Shown here: in pieces, positions 7,678-16,280 of the stretch
Position numbering within the stretch: the stretch's first letter is position 1
Layout: each line of letters opens with the position of its first letter
NCBI GenBank assembly: GCA_964575715.1
Contig: CAZNSG010000210.1
Coordinates: 1 to 35,975 of the forward strand
Direction of reading: 5' to 3'
DNA: 35,975 bases
Source: PNAI01 sp964575715
Lineage (GTDB): Bacteria > Pseudomonadota > Alphaproteobacteria > Rhizobiales > Xanthobacteraceae
Notes under the pieces: model-generated
Database searches by the model: none
Told to the model about the DNA's origin: nothing
What the model saw: only the letters and a program-made list of their open reading frames with translations
Made by a program: the position numbers and the translations under genes

Positions 7678-8721
7678 CTATTTTTCATGCCTTGAGTATT
7701 TTTCCAGAACCGACATCTGTGGCCGATCCCGTCCATCAAGCGGTTCAATGCTCGTAAAGTAATTCTTCGGCCACCATGATCCACCAGCCCAATAGGTCCA
7801 GCCAAGCCACACGTCGTTATTTGCGGACATGAACTTCAGGACTCTATCCAAGACCTCTAGACACTCCTGACTCGGACCGGCGCCAAATTCACCTAAGAAC
7901 CCACGTTGGCGATGTTCCCGCGCCCACTGGGTGAATGGCATCAGGCTCGCAACCGAATTTTCGGCACTTTGACATTCAGCATGCGATCCCGTCCAGTCCT
8001 GATCAAAGTATTGATGCACCTCGAACACATAATTGTTGCCGGAATCGACTACATCTAACATGACAATCGCATTTGGCGTTCCATATCTCCCCCTTGTCCA
8101 TGTGCGCGCGGTTGAATAGCCATTCCCAGGGACCAGAATGAGATTTTGCGCGCCGGTTTGTCTGATTTCCGCGATGGCAATGTTGGCTGCATTCAGCCAA
8201 GTTTCCGTGGGCAATCCCTTCGGTTCGTTCATGAGGCCAAAAATAACCAGATCATTACCTTTGTATCGCGCCGCAATCCGGCGCCAGAGATCGCCGAGCG
8301 CGTTTGGCGGCAATTTTTCACTCCCGATCACCGAGCCAGAATATCCCGCATAATTATGCACGTCGATAATTACCTTGATTCGTTTTGCTCCAGCGTAGTT
8401 CACAACTGCATCGATTCGCTGCATCTCCGCTTCATCAAGATTAGCTCCCAATTCATGTTGAAGCCGTCCCCAACGGACAGGAAGCCGAATGATATTCATG
8501 CCCTTTGCGGCGAAATAGTCGATCGAAGAACGTTTCGGATAGAAATAATGTTTACCGAGTTTGCCCGGAATATGTTTTCCGCCAAATTCTGCGCCGGCGA
8601 GATTGACGCCGGTCAGCTGTATCGATCGGCTGGTCAATGACGGAGATTGAGTATGCGCTAGCGGGAGGGCCGCTAATGCGAAAGCAGCAACACCGATGAT
8701 AATTTTAATCGTCCGAATCAT
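7678..8721 (-). CDS. Secreted GH5 family glycoside hydrolase (endoglucanase-like)
   Basis: 347 residues with a Sec signal peptide (hydrophobic segment 5-22, cleavage near AHT/QS). Catalytic GH5 signatures are intact: GVNLAGAEF at 38-46, VIIDVHNYAGY at 117-127, the acid/base Glu166 in FGLMNEPKG, the EVHQYFD segment at 234-240, and the nucleophile Glu278 in FLGEFGAG. TYWAGGSWW near 309-317 supplies the substrate-stacking Trp. It should cleave beta-1,4-glucan or a related beta-glycan in the periplasm or outside. Lying beside glycosyltransferases and a polysaccharide deacetylase, it may process the surface polysaccharide made by the neighbours, as cellulases in cellulose and EPS loci do. Remnants of transposons flank it on both sides. 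Confidence 0.93.
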   Translation of the reverse strand: MIRTIKIIIGVAAFALAALPLAHTQSPSLTSRSIQLTGVNLAGAEFGGKHIPGKLGKHYFYPKRSSIDYFAAKGMNIIRLPVRWGRLQHELGANLDEAEMQRIDAVVNYAGAKRIKVIIDVHNYAGYSGSVIGSEKLPPNALGDLWRRIAARYKGNDLVIFGLMNEPKGLPTETWLNAANIAIAEIRQTGAQNLILVPGNGYSTARTWTRGRYGTPNAIVMLDVVDSGNNYVFEVHQYFDQDWTGSHAECQSAENSVASLMPFTQWAREHRQRGFLGEFGAGPSQECLEVLDRVLKFMSANNDVWLGWTYWAGGSWWPKNYFTSIEPLDGRDRPQMSVLEKYSRHEK

Positions 8722-8873
8722 TTAGCCCCTCCAAATATTCACAAATGAGTTGCGCGAATGGATGCACGATCGAGCCAAGCGTCATCAGTGGTTGGATATG
8801 TGTCTTTCATGGTCTGGCATCGGCCCTCACGACCGTCATATTTACAGTAGCACGTGGAGACTAAGGTCCGGAC

Positions 8874-8972
8874 TCACAATTTGATCCCATAGAGTGTTCC
8901 GATGAAGTCGGCGGCGGCAAGCAAGCTGCGGGCAAGTTTATCGCAGCGCGTGGCGATGCGTTGCCAATCCAT
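8874..8972 (-). mobile_element. IS5-type transposase C-terminal fragment
   Basis: The minus strand reads DWQRIATRCDKLARSLLAAA followed by DFIGTLYGIKL and a stop. This is the familiar C-terminal end of IS5-family transposases (RRIATRYDKLARNFLAA type). Upstream codons in this frame run into the 3-prime end of the neighbouring glycosyltransferase and have no transposase similarity, so only the last ~32 residues survive. Between this fragment and the GH5 gene (8722-8873) no gene was seen. Confidence 0.7.
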
Positions 8973-9001
8973 ATTGCGGCAGACGCAGGTGGCTGCCGGT
9001 A

Positions 9002-9802
9002 TCATTTCGTCACGGCGGCCCGGGCTACGCGCATTAGAAAACGAATGTTTCCTAAGAAATAGCGCCGCCACATCCGGCGCGGTTCCAATATCAAGCGATA
9101 GATCCACTCAAAACGAATCCGACGAATCCATAGCGGTGCACGCGGCTTTGTACCGGTGATAAAATCAAGCAATCCACCAACACAAAATGCAAGCCGACAT
9201 CGTGTTGCAGAAAAATTTTCTGCTAACCATATTTCCTGCAGCGGCGTTCCCAGCGCAACGAGGATGAAATCTGCGCGAGCCGCTATAATAGAGTCAACGA
9301 TCGCTGGAGTATCATTTTTTTCGAAATAACCGTGATGTGAGCCCACGTAGTGGTGCTGAGGCGCCAACTGCCGAAATTTTTCCCGCGCGTATTCCGCAAT
9401 GTCAGACCTGCCACCGAGAATAAATATTCGCAGGACGTGTTGCGTGTTGCGAAGGAAAAACGGAACAAAATCAGTTCCATTCAAGTTGTCAGGAAATACG
9501 CTGCCATGCAGGATTCGAGAGGCGATATCGACACCAATACCATCATTAAACACTACATGTCCGCGTAACGCGGCGGCTAGCTCCGGCTGGCTGGCCGCAA
9601 GGTTGGAGCTGTTCGCGTTAAGATAGCTCACACAGGTTGGCGTGCCTTTCTGCAACCGCCCATCAAGTAATTCTGTAGCCTCTGCTGACGTCGCAACTGT
9701 CACCGAAATGCCCAAAATGTCGCGCGTAGGAAGAGCCGCATAGTCGCGCGCGGGACAACCTTTTTTCTCCGTTAGTTCCCGTTCGTTTGACATGGCGCTC
9801 AT
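9002..9802 (-). CDS. WecG/TagA/CpsF family glycosyltransferase
   Basis: 266 residues, the usual size for GT26 enzymes, which add ManNAc-type or glucose residues to a lipid-linked intermediate at the inner membrane face. Signatures in order: VSYLNANSSNLA (NaxN-like) at ~58-69, VFNDGIGVDIASR (catalytic Asp region) at ~84-96, LNGTDFVPF, RIFILGGR, VGSHHGYF, ILVALGTPLQEIW, FCVGGLLDFITGTKPRAPLWIRR (split here as FCVGG, DFITGTKPRAP, WIRR) and IYRLILEPRRMWRRY. The C-terminal basic, amphipathic end fits membrane association. Start is uncertain: ATG 9802 or ATG 9793, neither with a strong ribosome site. It likely acts in synthesis of the EPS or capsule whose other genes follow. Confidence 0.9.
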   Translation of the reverse strand: MSAMSNERELTEKKGCPARDYAALPTRDILGISVTVATSAEATELLDGRLQKGTPTCVSYLNANSSNLAASQPELAAALRGHVVFNDGIGVDIASRILHGSVFPDNLNGTDFVPFFLRNTQHVLRIFILGGRSDIAEYAREKFRQLAPQHHYVGSHHGYFEKNDTPAIVDSIIAARADFILVALGTPLQEIWLAENFSATRCRLAFCVGGLLDFITGTKPRAPLWIRRIRFEWIYRLILEPRRMWRRYFLGNIRFLMRVARAAVTK

Positions 9803-10401
9803 GCGACTTGTTCGTCGTTTTGAGCGCCAAATATACTTGCGCTGCCATGCAGAGGCGTCGCCTACATGATGGTAAGGTAAACCGCTTGACGCGATTCAAA
9901 TGTCACCTCGATTCGGAATTAGAGCGGTTTCTATTTTTGCATCGTCGTTTGGAGATTCGCACCGCAACCCCCGTGCTCTCTTAATGTTAATTATCAGGGG
10001 GACAGAATTCCCGCTCAGAATTAATGCCAAATCGCGTAAATTATCACCCATCATTCCGGGGAACCCGCCCAACGGGTCCGGCCACGCAAGTCGGCTAAAG
10101 CCGACTTGCGCTCTCATAACGTCGATCTCGGGTAAACCCGAGATCGGTGGCCGGCCCGATGGTATGCTCCGCCCGCAGGGCCAAGACGCGGCGAGCCGGG
10201 AATCCAAAACACGGCCGGTGGTTATGGATTCCGGCTCTCGCCGGCGATCTTGGGTTACCCGAGATCGGATTTCGGAAGAATCCGGATGAGATTCATTTGA
10301 TTAGATGGCGAGCAACGAACACGCAATGATTCATCATAATCAAAGCTGCAAACTCGCTGCCACGTTAATCGACCGACTTACCAAGATGGGGCTGAGCCGT
10401 G
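9803..10401. other. Intergenic region dominated by palindromic repeats
   Basis: No gene is supported. The first ~250 bases are AT-rich and may hold the promoter of the glycosyltransferase to the left. From 10054 to 10287 it is a block of palindromes (separate entry). Confidence 0.5.
10054..10287. repeat. Composite palindromic repeat block (copy D)
   Basis: It contains a perfect 26-base palindrome at 10085-10110 (arms CGCAAGTCGGC / GCCGACTTGCG), a perfect 24-base palindrome at 10123-10146 (arms CGATCTCGGG / CCCGAGATCG), an imperfect repeat of the second type near 10243-10267, and a longer imperfect inverted repeat with arms GAGCCGGGAATCC (10193-10205) and GGATTCCGGCTC (10226-10237). The first two palindromes belong to the same family as those at 17432-17495, 24357-24419 and 27947-28084. 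Confidence 0.85.
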
Positions 10402-11256
10402 TCAATAGGCGGAATACCCGATATGTCTGAGCCCTTCACGGATTGTGACACAGGCTATCCCCATCGATTGGACCGTTTCAATCGTCGAGCGGAGAACGGC
10501 CGGTGAACATCCCATAAAGGTCGGTGGATCCGCAACATCATGTGTATAAAAGATCAGCCAGCCGTTGCGATCACATGTCTCGCGCAGCAAGCGCTGTAGC
10601 TTTTCAGGCGTCAGGGTTCGATCGTAGAGCTCAACGACCTTGAGAAGCCCTAGATCAATGTTTCCGACGTTGATGCCTTCGTAATTTCCGCGGCAACTAT
10701 CGAACCTTTTCCGAAGCTGGAGTTTGCGCGGCAGCGAAAGAGAACCAAACGGATAACAGAAGTTCGTCAGCTGAATATCGCCGCAGATTCGGCGCAGCGT
10801 ATTATGGTTCGTTCGGCATTCTTCATCCAAGCGTGATGCACTGAGCGTTTTGACATTGACATGTGAGGAAGTGTGACAACCGATTTCATGACCGTTCTCA
10901 TGCAATGCGCGGATCTGTTCCGGCGTAATCACGTGCCAATAAGTTGCGTTTGTATCGCATGTTCCCGACGCGATATAGAACGTGCCATGTATGTCATGAC
11001 GCTCGAGGATTGAAGCACCGTTGCTATACGCAGAATCCGGACAGTCGTCGAATGTGAAGCTCACGAGAGGGGCCCGATTTTGTATTCGGAATGGCTTAGA
11101 GTGAAAATGCCTCGCCAGTCTCTCCGAAGCGCGCGTCACCAGGTTCTGAAGCATGGGTGGATCCGATTTCGAACGCCAATTATAGTTGTCGAGCCTGTCA
11201 AGATGGACGCGTTGGATATTCATTGCTGCCACAAATGGTACCGTTGTCCCAAACAT
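10402..11256 (-). CDS. Polysaccharide deacetylase (NodB/CE4 family)
   Basis: 284 residues if ATG 11256 is used; ATG 11223 or ATG 11154 (250 residues) are equally possible because none has a clear ribosome site. CE4 motifs are present: VSFTFDDCPD at 65-74 with the catalytic/metal Asp pair 70-71, GHEIGCHTSSH at 122-132 giving the HxxxH zinc ligands 128 and 132, and CYPFGS as motif 3. IFYTHDV is the C-terminal His motif. No signal peptide is seen, so it probably acts in the cytoplasm or is membrane associated, removing N- or O-acetyl groups from a sugar polymer or precursor. Palindromic repeat blocks lie on both sides. Confidence 0.92.
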   Translation of the reverse strand: MFGTTVPFVAAMNIQRVHLDRLDNYNWRSKSDPPMLQNLVTRASERLARHFHSKPFRIQNRAPLVSFTFDDCPDSAYSNGASILERHDIHGTFYIASGTCDTNATYWHVITPEQIRALHENGHEIGCHTSSHVNVKTLSASRLDEECRTNHNTLRRICGDIQLTNFCYPFGSLSLPRKLQLRKRFDSCRGNYEGINVGNIDLGLLKVVELYDRTLTPEKLQRLLRETCDRNGWLIFYTHDVADPPTFMGCSPAVLRSTIETVQSMGIACVTIREGLRHIGYSAY

Positions 11257-11407
11257 CCAATGTGTCTACTTCAATAGCCGGTGCCAAGGTTGAGTTTATT
11301 CGTATGGTTAGCGTTAACTCTTCTTGGGCAGCCAGTGTTATCATTATCAATAGTGCCTGCGTAATACAATTGTCGAGAGTTCCTGCAAAAATGCTTAATT
11401 TTGCCGG

Positions 11408-11451
11408 CGCCCCTGCGCAGCAGTAATCTCGCCCCTGCGCAGCAGTAATCT
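11408..11451. repeat. Perfect 22-base tandem duplication
   Basis: The unit CGCCCCTGCGCAGCAGTAAT-CT occurs twice with no spacer, at 11408-11429 and 11430-11451. Each unit contains the palindrome TGCGCA. A perfect copy suggests a recent replication-slippage event. Confidence 0.9.
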
Positions 11452-11565
11452 TATGTGAGGCGCTCGAATGCGGTGAGCGCTGTGTCGTAAGTCGCGGGCG
11501 ATTTACCGGAGGCACCCGGCGGTGTGCCGAGCTGAATGATACCAAATCTCTCAACCCCATCATTC

Positions 11566-11690
11566 CGGCTAAGCTGCGATCCAGGTCGGCCTTGGCTGAC
11601 TTGGAATCTTCTGAAATCCGTTCTCGGGTAAGCTTGAGATCGGTGGTCAGAACCGGAATCCATAACCACCGACCGTGATTAGGGATTCCT
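11566..11690. repeat. Degraded palindromic repeat block (copy E)
   Basis: Shares CATCATTCCGG, AAGTCGG-like, TTCTCGGGTAAGC..GAGATCGGTGG and GGAATCCATAACCACCG segments with copy D at 10054-10287, but the palindrome arms have accumulated mismatches. Copies D and E bracket the polysaccharide deacetylase gene. Confidence 0.65.
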
Positions 11691-11905
11691 CTATCTGGCG
11701 CTTTTCATCGGCATAGTGGCGGCAGGCGGACATCATTGGCTCGCACGTGGCCCCTCCGCGCTCACCCATTAACGTTAAAAATCGCCATGAATTGAATGGG
11801 AACGAGGCGCTGTGCTCTGATGGCAAGCGTGAGCAACAAATTCCGAATGGGTCGAATTCACGAGCCAGTCGTGCATTTGAGAACTGATCGAGCATCATAC
11901 CCTAT

Positions 11906-13153
11906 ATGACCAAAATCGCTCCTGCTGTCGTTATTGGCGCCGATTTGAACGGCCTTGGTGTCGTCCGCAGTCTCGCGCGCGGAGGTGTGCCCACGATTGT
12001 CATAGCCACGACGCGTTGGCGCGCAGCCAATTGGTCGCGGTTTTGCCGGTCGGTTGTATTGGACCGGCTTTATGGGCGAAGCCTCATCGACGGGTTGCTG
12101 GCGGCGCAAAGAAAGCTCGATGGTCGACCGGTCCTCATTTTGACGGACGAGATCGCCGTCAATACCGTTTCCGAAAATCGGGATGAGCTGCTTAGCGCCT
12201 ACAAATTTCATCTGCCGCCACGAGACGTCGTGGCGATGTTGCAGAACAAAGCCCGTTTCCATGAATTCGCCGAGCAACAAGATCTGCCGGTACCGCGGAC
12301 GATTATTGTGAAGCCGGACACGCCGCTTGCGAAGCTTGCAACACTGCGGTTTCCAGTGATCGTCAAGCCAGCCGAGGGGCGGTTCTCCGATTTCGGCGGA
12401 ACGATACATTCCCATTATGTTGTCACGCCGCGGGAAGCAGAAAACCTCTGCAGACGGTTATTGGAATCCGTGCGCGAGCTGGTTGTGCAGGAATGGATCG
12501 ACGGACCTGACAGCAATATCTGCTTTTCGCTATTTTACCTCGGTGACAAACCCGAGAGCTTAAAGGTTTTTACCGGCCGCAAGCTTTCCTCCCACCCGGC
12601 GAAGATCGGAAATGTCGCGCTTTGTTTAGCCGCGCCGGAGGTGATGGATAGTCTCGAGCCGCAGATCGCGAAATTTCTCGAACTTACCGCATTTCGGGGA
12701 CTGGGAAGTCTTAAGTTCAAGTGGGATGTGCAGCAGCGGCGATATTTCATCATTGGCCAAACGGTGGGGCGGACGGATTGGCAGGAAGAAATTGCGACGT
12801 TAAGCGGCGTCAACCTTCCGCTCGCCGCCTATCGCGATGAAGTCGGCCGACCGCCGATTCGTTCGACGCAGATTGATCGCACCGTAGCGTGGCGGGAATC
12901 TGCGCTGCTCGGAGCAGAACTCGCCATCCTTTCTCCAGGCACGCGCGTCTATGACGGCCACTGGCGGCTCAGCGATCCGATCCCGGGGTTGATCTATTAT
13001 ACGCGCGCTGCGCTAAAGAGAGTTCACCGGCAGGTCGTACAGCCGATCATCGCGAGTCATACGACCAAACGGTTGCAGATCTCGTTGGAGTTGAAATTCC
13101 GAAATGTTCTAAAACCAATCTTCAAAAATAACAGTCCCGGCGCTTCGAATTAG
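11906..13153 (+). CDS. ATP-grasp family protein of a polysaccharide locus, key acidic residues replaced
   Basis: 415 residues. The N-terminal pre-ATP-grasp domain reads AVVIGADLNGLGVVRSLARGGVP; the nucleotide region includes FPVIVKPAEG at 149-158 and LVVQEWIDGPDSN at 192-204. ATP-grasp proteins of this kind (carbamoyl-phosphate-synthase-like, found beside EPS genes) usually have a GSLEFKxD stretch and an IEPTVGRTDWQEE stretch whose Glu residues bind Mg-ATP. Here they read GSLKFKWD (Lys270) and FIIGQTVGRTDWQEE (Gly284-Gln285). Both expected acids are therefore missing although the surrounding sequence is well kept. It may be inactive as a ligase or use another residue. The ATG 11906 start has no good ribosome site. 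No signal peptide; cytoplasmic. Confidence 0.82.
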   Translation: MTKIAPAVVIGADLNGLGVVRSLARGGVPTIVIATTRWRAANWSRFCRSVVLDRLYGRSLIDGLLAAQRKLDGRPVLILTDEIAVNTVSENRDELLSAYKFHLPPRDVVAMLQNKARFHEFAEQQDLPVPRTIIVKPDTPLAKLATLRFPVIVKPAEGRFSDFGGTIHSHYVVTPREAENLCRRLLESVRELVVQEWIDGPDSNICFSLFYLGDKPESLKVFTGRKLSSHPAKIGNVALCLAAPEVMDSLEPQIAKFLELTAFRGLGSLKFKWDVQQRRYFIIGQTVGRTDWQEEIATLSGVNLPLAAYRDEVGRPPIRSTQIDRTVAWRESALLGAELAILSPGTRVYDGHWRLSDPIPGLIYYTRAALKRVHRQVVQPIIASHTTKRLQISLELKFRNVLKPIFKNNSPGASN

Positions 13154-13249
13154 CAGACCGCGCGTATCAAGTGTGGGCGCAACATTCTTATAGTCAGTAT
13201 CCTTACAATTGGCATCGCGGATAAACGCTTGTCGCGATTCCTTGACGCT

Positions 13250-14368
13250 TCATTTCTTGGCAGTGAGGATTTTTTCATAGAGTCGTTGGTAACTCGCGGC
13301 AACCAGACTCCAATCATGTTTTTGCGCGCCTTCGATTGCCGCCTCCCGATACCGCTCAAAGCTTTTTATGACCTGCTCCCAACGCAGCAAGAATTCCCTA
13401 ATGGCCGCCTCGCGGTTGGAGAAATCAACCAGCATCCCGACGCCGGAGTTCGAAACCAAATGCCGAAAGGCCGGTATATCGCTTAGCAAGGGGAACAAGC
13501 CGGCGGCCATGCCCTCGACGGCGGTGAGGCCGAATCCCTCGTATTCTGAGGAGCTTGCCAGTACGGAGCAATTTTTCATGATGCTGCGCAAGTTTTCGTC
13601 GGACGGGGATTCGATGATTTTGACGGCGTCGCCCAGACCTGCGCGTTTTGCCAGCGCAGCGATATCCTCCTGCCCCAGATCGTCGCGACGGCCGGCAATG
13701 ATCAAAGTCCAGCCCGGATCTCGACGCCGAAGATCCGATACGAACGCAATCAATCGCTCCAAACGCTTGTTGCTCGAAAATCGCCCAATCGAGATGATTG
13801 TTTTTTTGGGAGCCAAGGCCGAGGCGCCCAAATATTTTCGGATGTTGACGCCGTTCTCGATGCAGATCACGTGCGGATTTATTGTCGCGAACAGATCGCT
13901 GTCCGCGAAGCTGACCGCGACAACGGCATCATACCAAGCCGCGGACAGACGCGTGACGATATTGAAGTAGATGCGCTTGAGGCGCCTGGCAAAAGATGTA
14001 TGGAAAAAAGCGCCGTGAGTGGAAGCGATGATCGGCTTGCGATGATATGGCTTGGTCCAAGCCAGGAAATCGAAGAAGAAGTCGATGGCGTGGACATGGA
14101 CGATGTCGGCGGACTTGATAAATTTCAGGACGGAAGGCGCGATCGGGTAACGCGCTGACCCCCGATAGGGAATCCTGATCACGTCGATGCCGGACACAAT
14201 TTCGGTCGAGGCAAGCCGTTGGCCGGAATTGGAACGAAAGACCCGGTCAAGGGTGACGACCCGCACCGCGTGCCCGTGAGCCAGCTGCGCGCAAGCGAGC
14301 TCCATTACGACGGATTCGAGGCCTCCGACCGAAGGATGAAACTGCCTCACCACGTGAACGACGCGCAT
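13250..14368 (-). CDS. Glycosyltransferase family 4 (GT-B fold)
   Basis: 372 residues, normal for GT4. The N-terminal acceptor domain opens with the Gly-rich loop RQFHPSVGGLESVV at 8-21 and includes DIVHVHAID. The donor domain has IISIGRFSSNKRLERLI from 191, LIIAGRRDD, and the EX7E motif Glu277/Glu285 in SSEYEGFGLTAVEGMAAG. The start at 14368 is well supported by GAAGGA (complement of 14374-14379) five bases away. It should transfer a sugar from an activated nucleotide sugar to a growing lipid-linked oligosaccharide in the cytoplasm. It converges with the ATP-grasp gene (stop codons 96 bases apart). Confidence 0.93.
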   Translation of the reverse strand: MRVVHVVRQFHPSVGGLESVVMELACAQLAHGHAVRVVTLDRVFRSNSGQRLASTEIVSGIDVIRIPYRGSARYPIAPSVLKFIKSADIVHVHAIDFFFDFLAWTKPYHRKPIIASTHGAFFHTSFARRLKRIYFNIVTRLSAAWYDAVVAVSFADSDLFATINPHVICIENGVNIRKYLGASALAPKKTIISIGRFSSNKRLERLIAFVSDLRRRDPGWTLIIAGRRDDLGQEDIAALAKRAGLGDAVKIIESPSDENLRSIMKNCSVLASSSEYEGFGLTAVEGMAAGLFPLLSDIPAFRHLVSNSGVGMLVDFSNREAAIREFLLRWEQVIKSFERYREAAIEGAQKHDWSLVAASYQRLYEKILTAKK

Positions 14369-14629
14369 AAAATTCCTTCAGGAATATTGCCGCATGGAAA
14401 CTCTTAGCTCGCACGCTGGCGCAGCGCACGATCGGGGCAACCCGACATTATCATGATCGGCCGCGATCGACTGCAAAAGCCCAAAGAAGCCGATGTGGAT
14501 TACGATTACAATGAATAACCGAAGCGCCCGCCCCCGTTGGCTGGCTCCAGATCACGCATGGGTTCACACCCCAAATCTCCTCGTATATGTTAGCGCTACT
14601 CCGATAAACAGAAAATAAAGGGGCGTCTC

Positions 14630-15994
14630 GTGAGCGACCAGACCAAGTTTATTCTTGATGAAAAGCATCTGCCGAAGAGCTGGTACAACCTCAATGCCGA
14701 CCTGCCAAAACCGCTGCCGCCGGTTCTGCACCCCGGCACCAAGCAGCCGGTCGGCCCGGCCGATCTCGAGCCGCTGTTTCCGATGGAGTTGATCCTGCAA
14801 GAGGTCTCGGCGGAACGCACCATCGACATTCCGGAGCCGATCCGCGATGTCTTTCGCATGTGGCGGCCCTCGCCGCTGATGCGCGCACGGAGATTAGAGG
14901 AAAAACTTGGCACGCCCGCCAAGATTTATTACAAATATGAGGGTGTTTCACCGGCCGGCTCGCACAAGCCCAACACGGCCGTTGCGCAGGCCTGGTACAA
15001 CAAACAGGCGGGGATCTCGAAGCTCTCCACCGAAACCGGCGCGGGCCAATGGGGATCGTCGCTGGCGTTCGCAGGCGCGCTTTTCGGCATCGATGTAACC
15101 GTGTTCCAGGTCCGGGTCTCATATGATCAAAAGCCCTATCGCCGTGCGCTGATGGAAACCTACGGCGCGCGCTGCATTGCATCGCCCTCGCAGGAGACCG
15201 AATCCGGCCGCGCGATATTGGCAAAATTTCCGAACAGCCCCGGCTCGCTCGGCATAGCCATTTCCGAAGCGGTTGAAATGGCGGCCAAGGATGCAAAGAT
15301 CAAATATTCGCTTGGCTCGGTGCTCAACCATGTGATGCTGCACCAGACGATCATCGGCCAGGAAGCCATCAAGCAGTTCGAGATGGCGGGCGACGATCCC
15401 GACATCGTCATCGCTTGCGCCGGCGGTGGCTCGAATTTCTCCGGGCTGGCATTCCCGTTTCTCGGGCTGCAACTGCGCGGCGGGCGCAAGCGGCGCTTCC
15501 TCGCGGTGGAACCGGCGGCCTGTCCGTCGCTGACCAAGGGCAAATATGCCTACGATTTCGGCGATACGGCGCATCTGACGCCGCTGGTGAAGATGCACAC
15601 GCTGGGATCGAGCTTCATTCCACCGGGCTTCCACGCGGGCGGCCTGCGCTATCACGGCATGTCGCCGATGGTTTCGCATATCTATGAGCTCGGCCTGATC
15701 GAGGCGCGTGCCTATCATCAGAAGACGTGCTTCGAGGCCGGCGTTCAATTCGCGCGCTGCGAGGGCATCGTGCCGGCGCCGGAGGCGACCCATGCCGTGC
15801 GCTGCGCGATCGACGAAGCGCTGCGCTGCAAGCAAGAGGGCAAGAAGGAGACAATCGTGTTCAACCTCTCCGGTCACGGTCATTTCGACATGGGGGCCTA
15901 CATCAGTTATTTCGAGGGCAAGCTGGTCGATCAGGACTACGATCAAAAAGAGCTGGCCATGGCGCTTGCGGGCCTGCCGAGCGTGGCCGCCTGA
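14630..15994 (+). CDS. TrpB-like pyridoxal-phosphate enzyme (TrpB2 type)
   Basis: 454 residues, longer than TrpB1 (~400) as usual for TrpB2. GTG start at 14630 with AAAGGGG six bases upstream. PLP Schiff-base Lys113 lies in PAGSHKPN, the TETGAGQWG motif (Glu135) gives the catalytic acid, and CAGGGSNFSGL is the phosphate-binding loop. The C-terminus has FNLSGHGHFD. TrpB2 enzymes condense indole with serine (or O-phosphoserine) to tryptophan without needing a normal TrpA partner; no trpA is nearby, so indole salvage or another beta-substitution reaction is possible. The pseudo-nitrilase gene follows in the same direction after a repeat element. Confidence 0.93.
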   Translation: MSDQTKFILDEKHLPKSWYNLNADLPKPLPPVLHPGTKQPVGPADLEPLFPMELILQEVSAERTIDIPEPIRDVFRMWRPSPLMRARRLEEKLGTPAKIYYKYEGVSPAGSHKPNTAVAQAWYNKQAGISKLSTETGAGQWGSSLAFAGALFGIDVTVFQVRVSYDQKPYRRALMETYGARCIASPSQETESGRAILAKFPNSPGSLGIAISEAVEMAAKDAKIKYSLGSVLNHVMLHQTIIGQEAIKQFEMAGDDPDIVIACAGGGSNFSGLAFPFLGLQLRGGRKRRFLAVEPAACPSLTKGKYAYDFGDTAHLTPLVKMHTLGSSFIPPGFHAGGLRYHGMSPMVSHIYELGLIEARAYHQKTCFEAGVQFARCEGIVPAPEATHAVRCAIDEALRCKQEGKKETIVFNLSGHGHFDMGAYISYFEGKLVDQDYDQKELAMALAGLPSVAA

Positions 15995-16075
15995 GCTTGC
16001 GAAGTTTGGCACTCCGAATGCGAGCGATGTCCTGTCAGCGCTTAGAGCGGTATCAAGCTGGCCGTCGATTCCATT

Positions 16076-16194
16076 CCCTCCCCCTGAAAGGGGGAGGGTC
16101 AGGGTGGGGGTCATCACTTAATCGATTTGTTGCGCTTTGTTTGACCCCCACCCGGTTTGCTGACGCAAACCGACCTCCCCCTTTCAGGGGGAGG
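16076..16194. repeat. Nested inverted-repeat element (CCTCCCCCTGAAAGGGGGAGG type)
   Basis: Two hairpins, each with arms CCTCCCCCT / AGGGGGAGG, lie at 16076-16098 and 16174-16194 and are inverted copies of each other. Between them are an inverted pair GGTGGGGGTCA (16104-16113) and TGACCCCCACC (from 16142), and a small hairpin GGTTTGC..GCAAACC (16154-16171). The whole block is a long inverted repeat, like the extragenic repeats of Hyphomicrobiales. It could terminate transcription after the TrpB-like gene. The rest of 15995-16280 holds no gene. Confidence 0.85.
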
Positions 16195-16280
16195 TAAATG
16201 AAGTGGTGGCCGTGTACGCTGGGCGTAATGCTGCTCTAGAATCTCCAACTCGTCCCGAAATTCGTTCGGAGTGAAGAGTC

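Larger units (their letters stand above)
11257..11905. other. Intergenic region: duplication, degraded repeat, possible gene remnant
   Basis: Contains the 22-base tandem duplication at 11408-11451 and a degraded palindromic block at 11566-11690. Between them the minus strand has a plausible protein C-terminus (GTPPGASGKSPATYDTALTA then FERLT, stop near 11458) without a recognisable body; it may be the tail of a lost gene. 11700-11905 shows nothing assignable except that it must contain the start signals of the ATP-grasp gene. Confidence 0.45.

Noticed and set aside
7338..7757. 139-residue plus-strand open frame
   Set aside because: Its first part is the reverse of an IS66 transposase tail and its last part is antisense to the GH5 gene. 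No ribosome site or recognisable domain.
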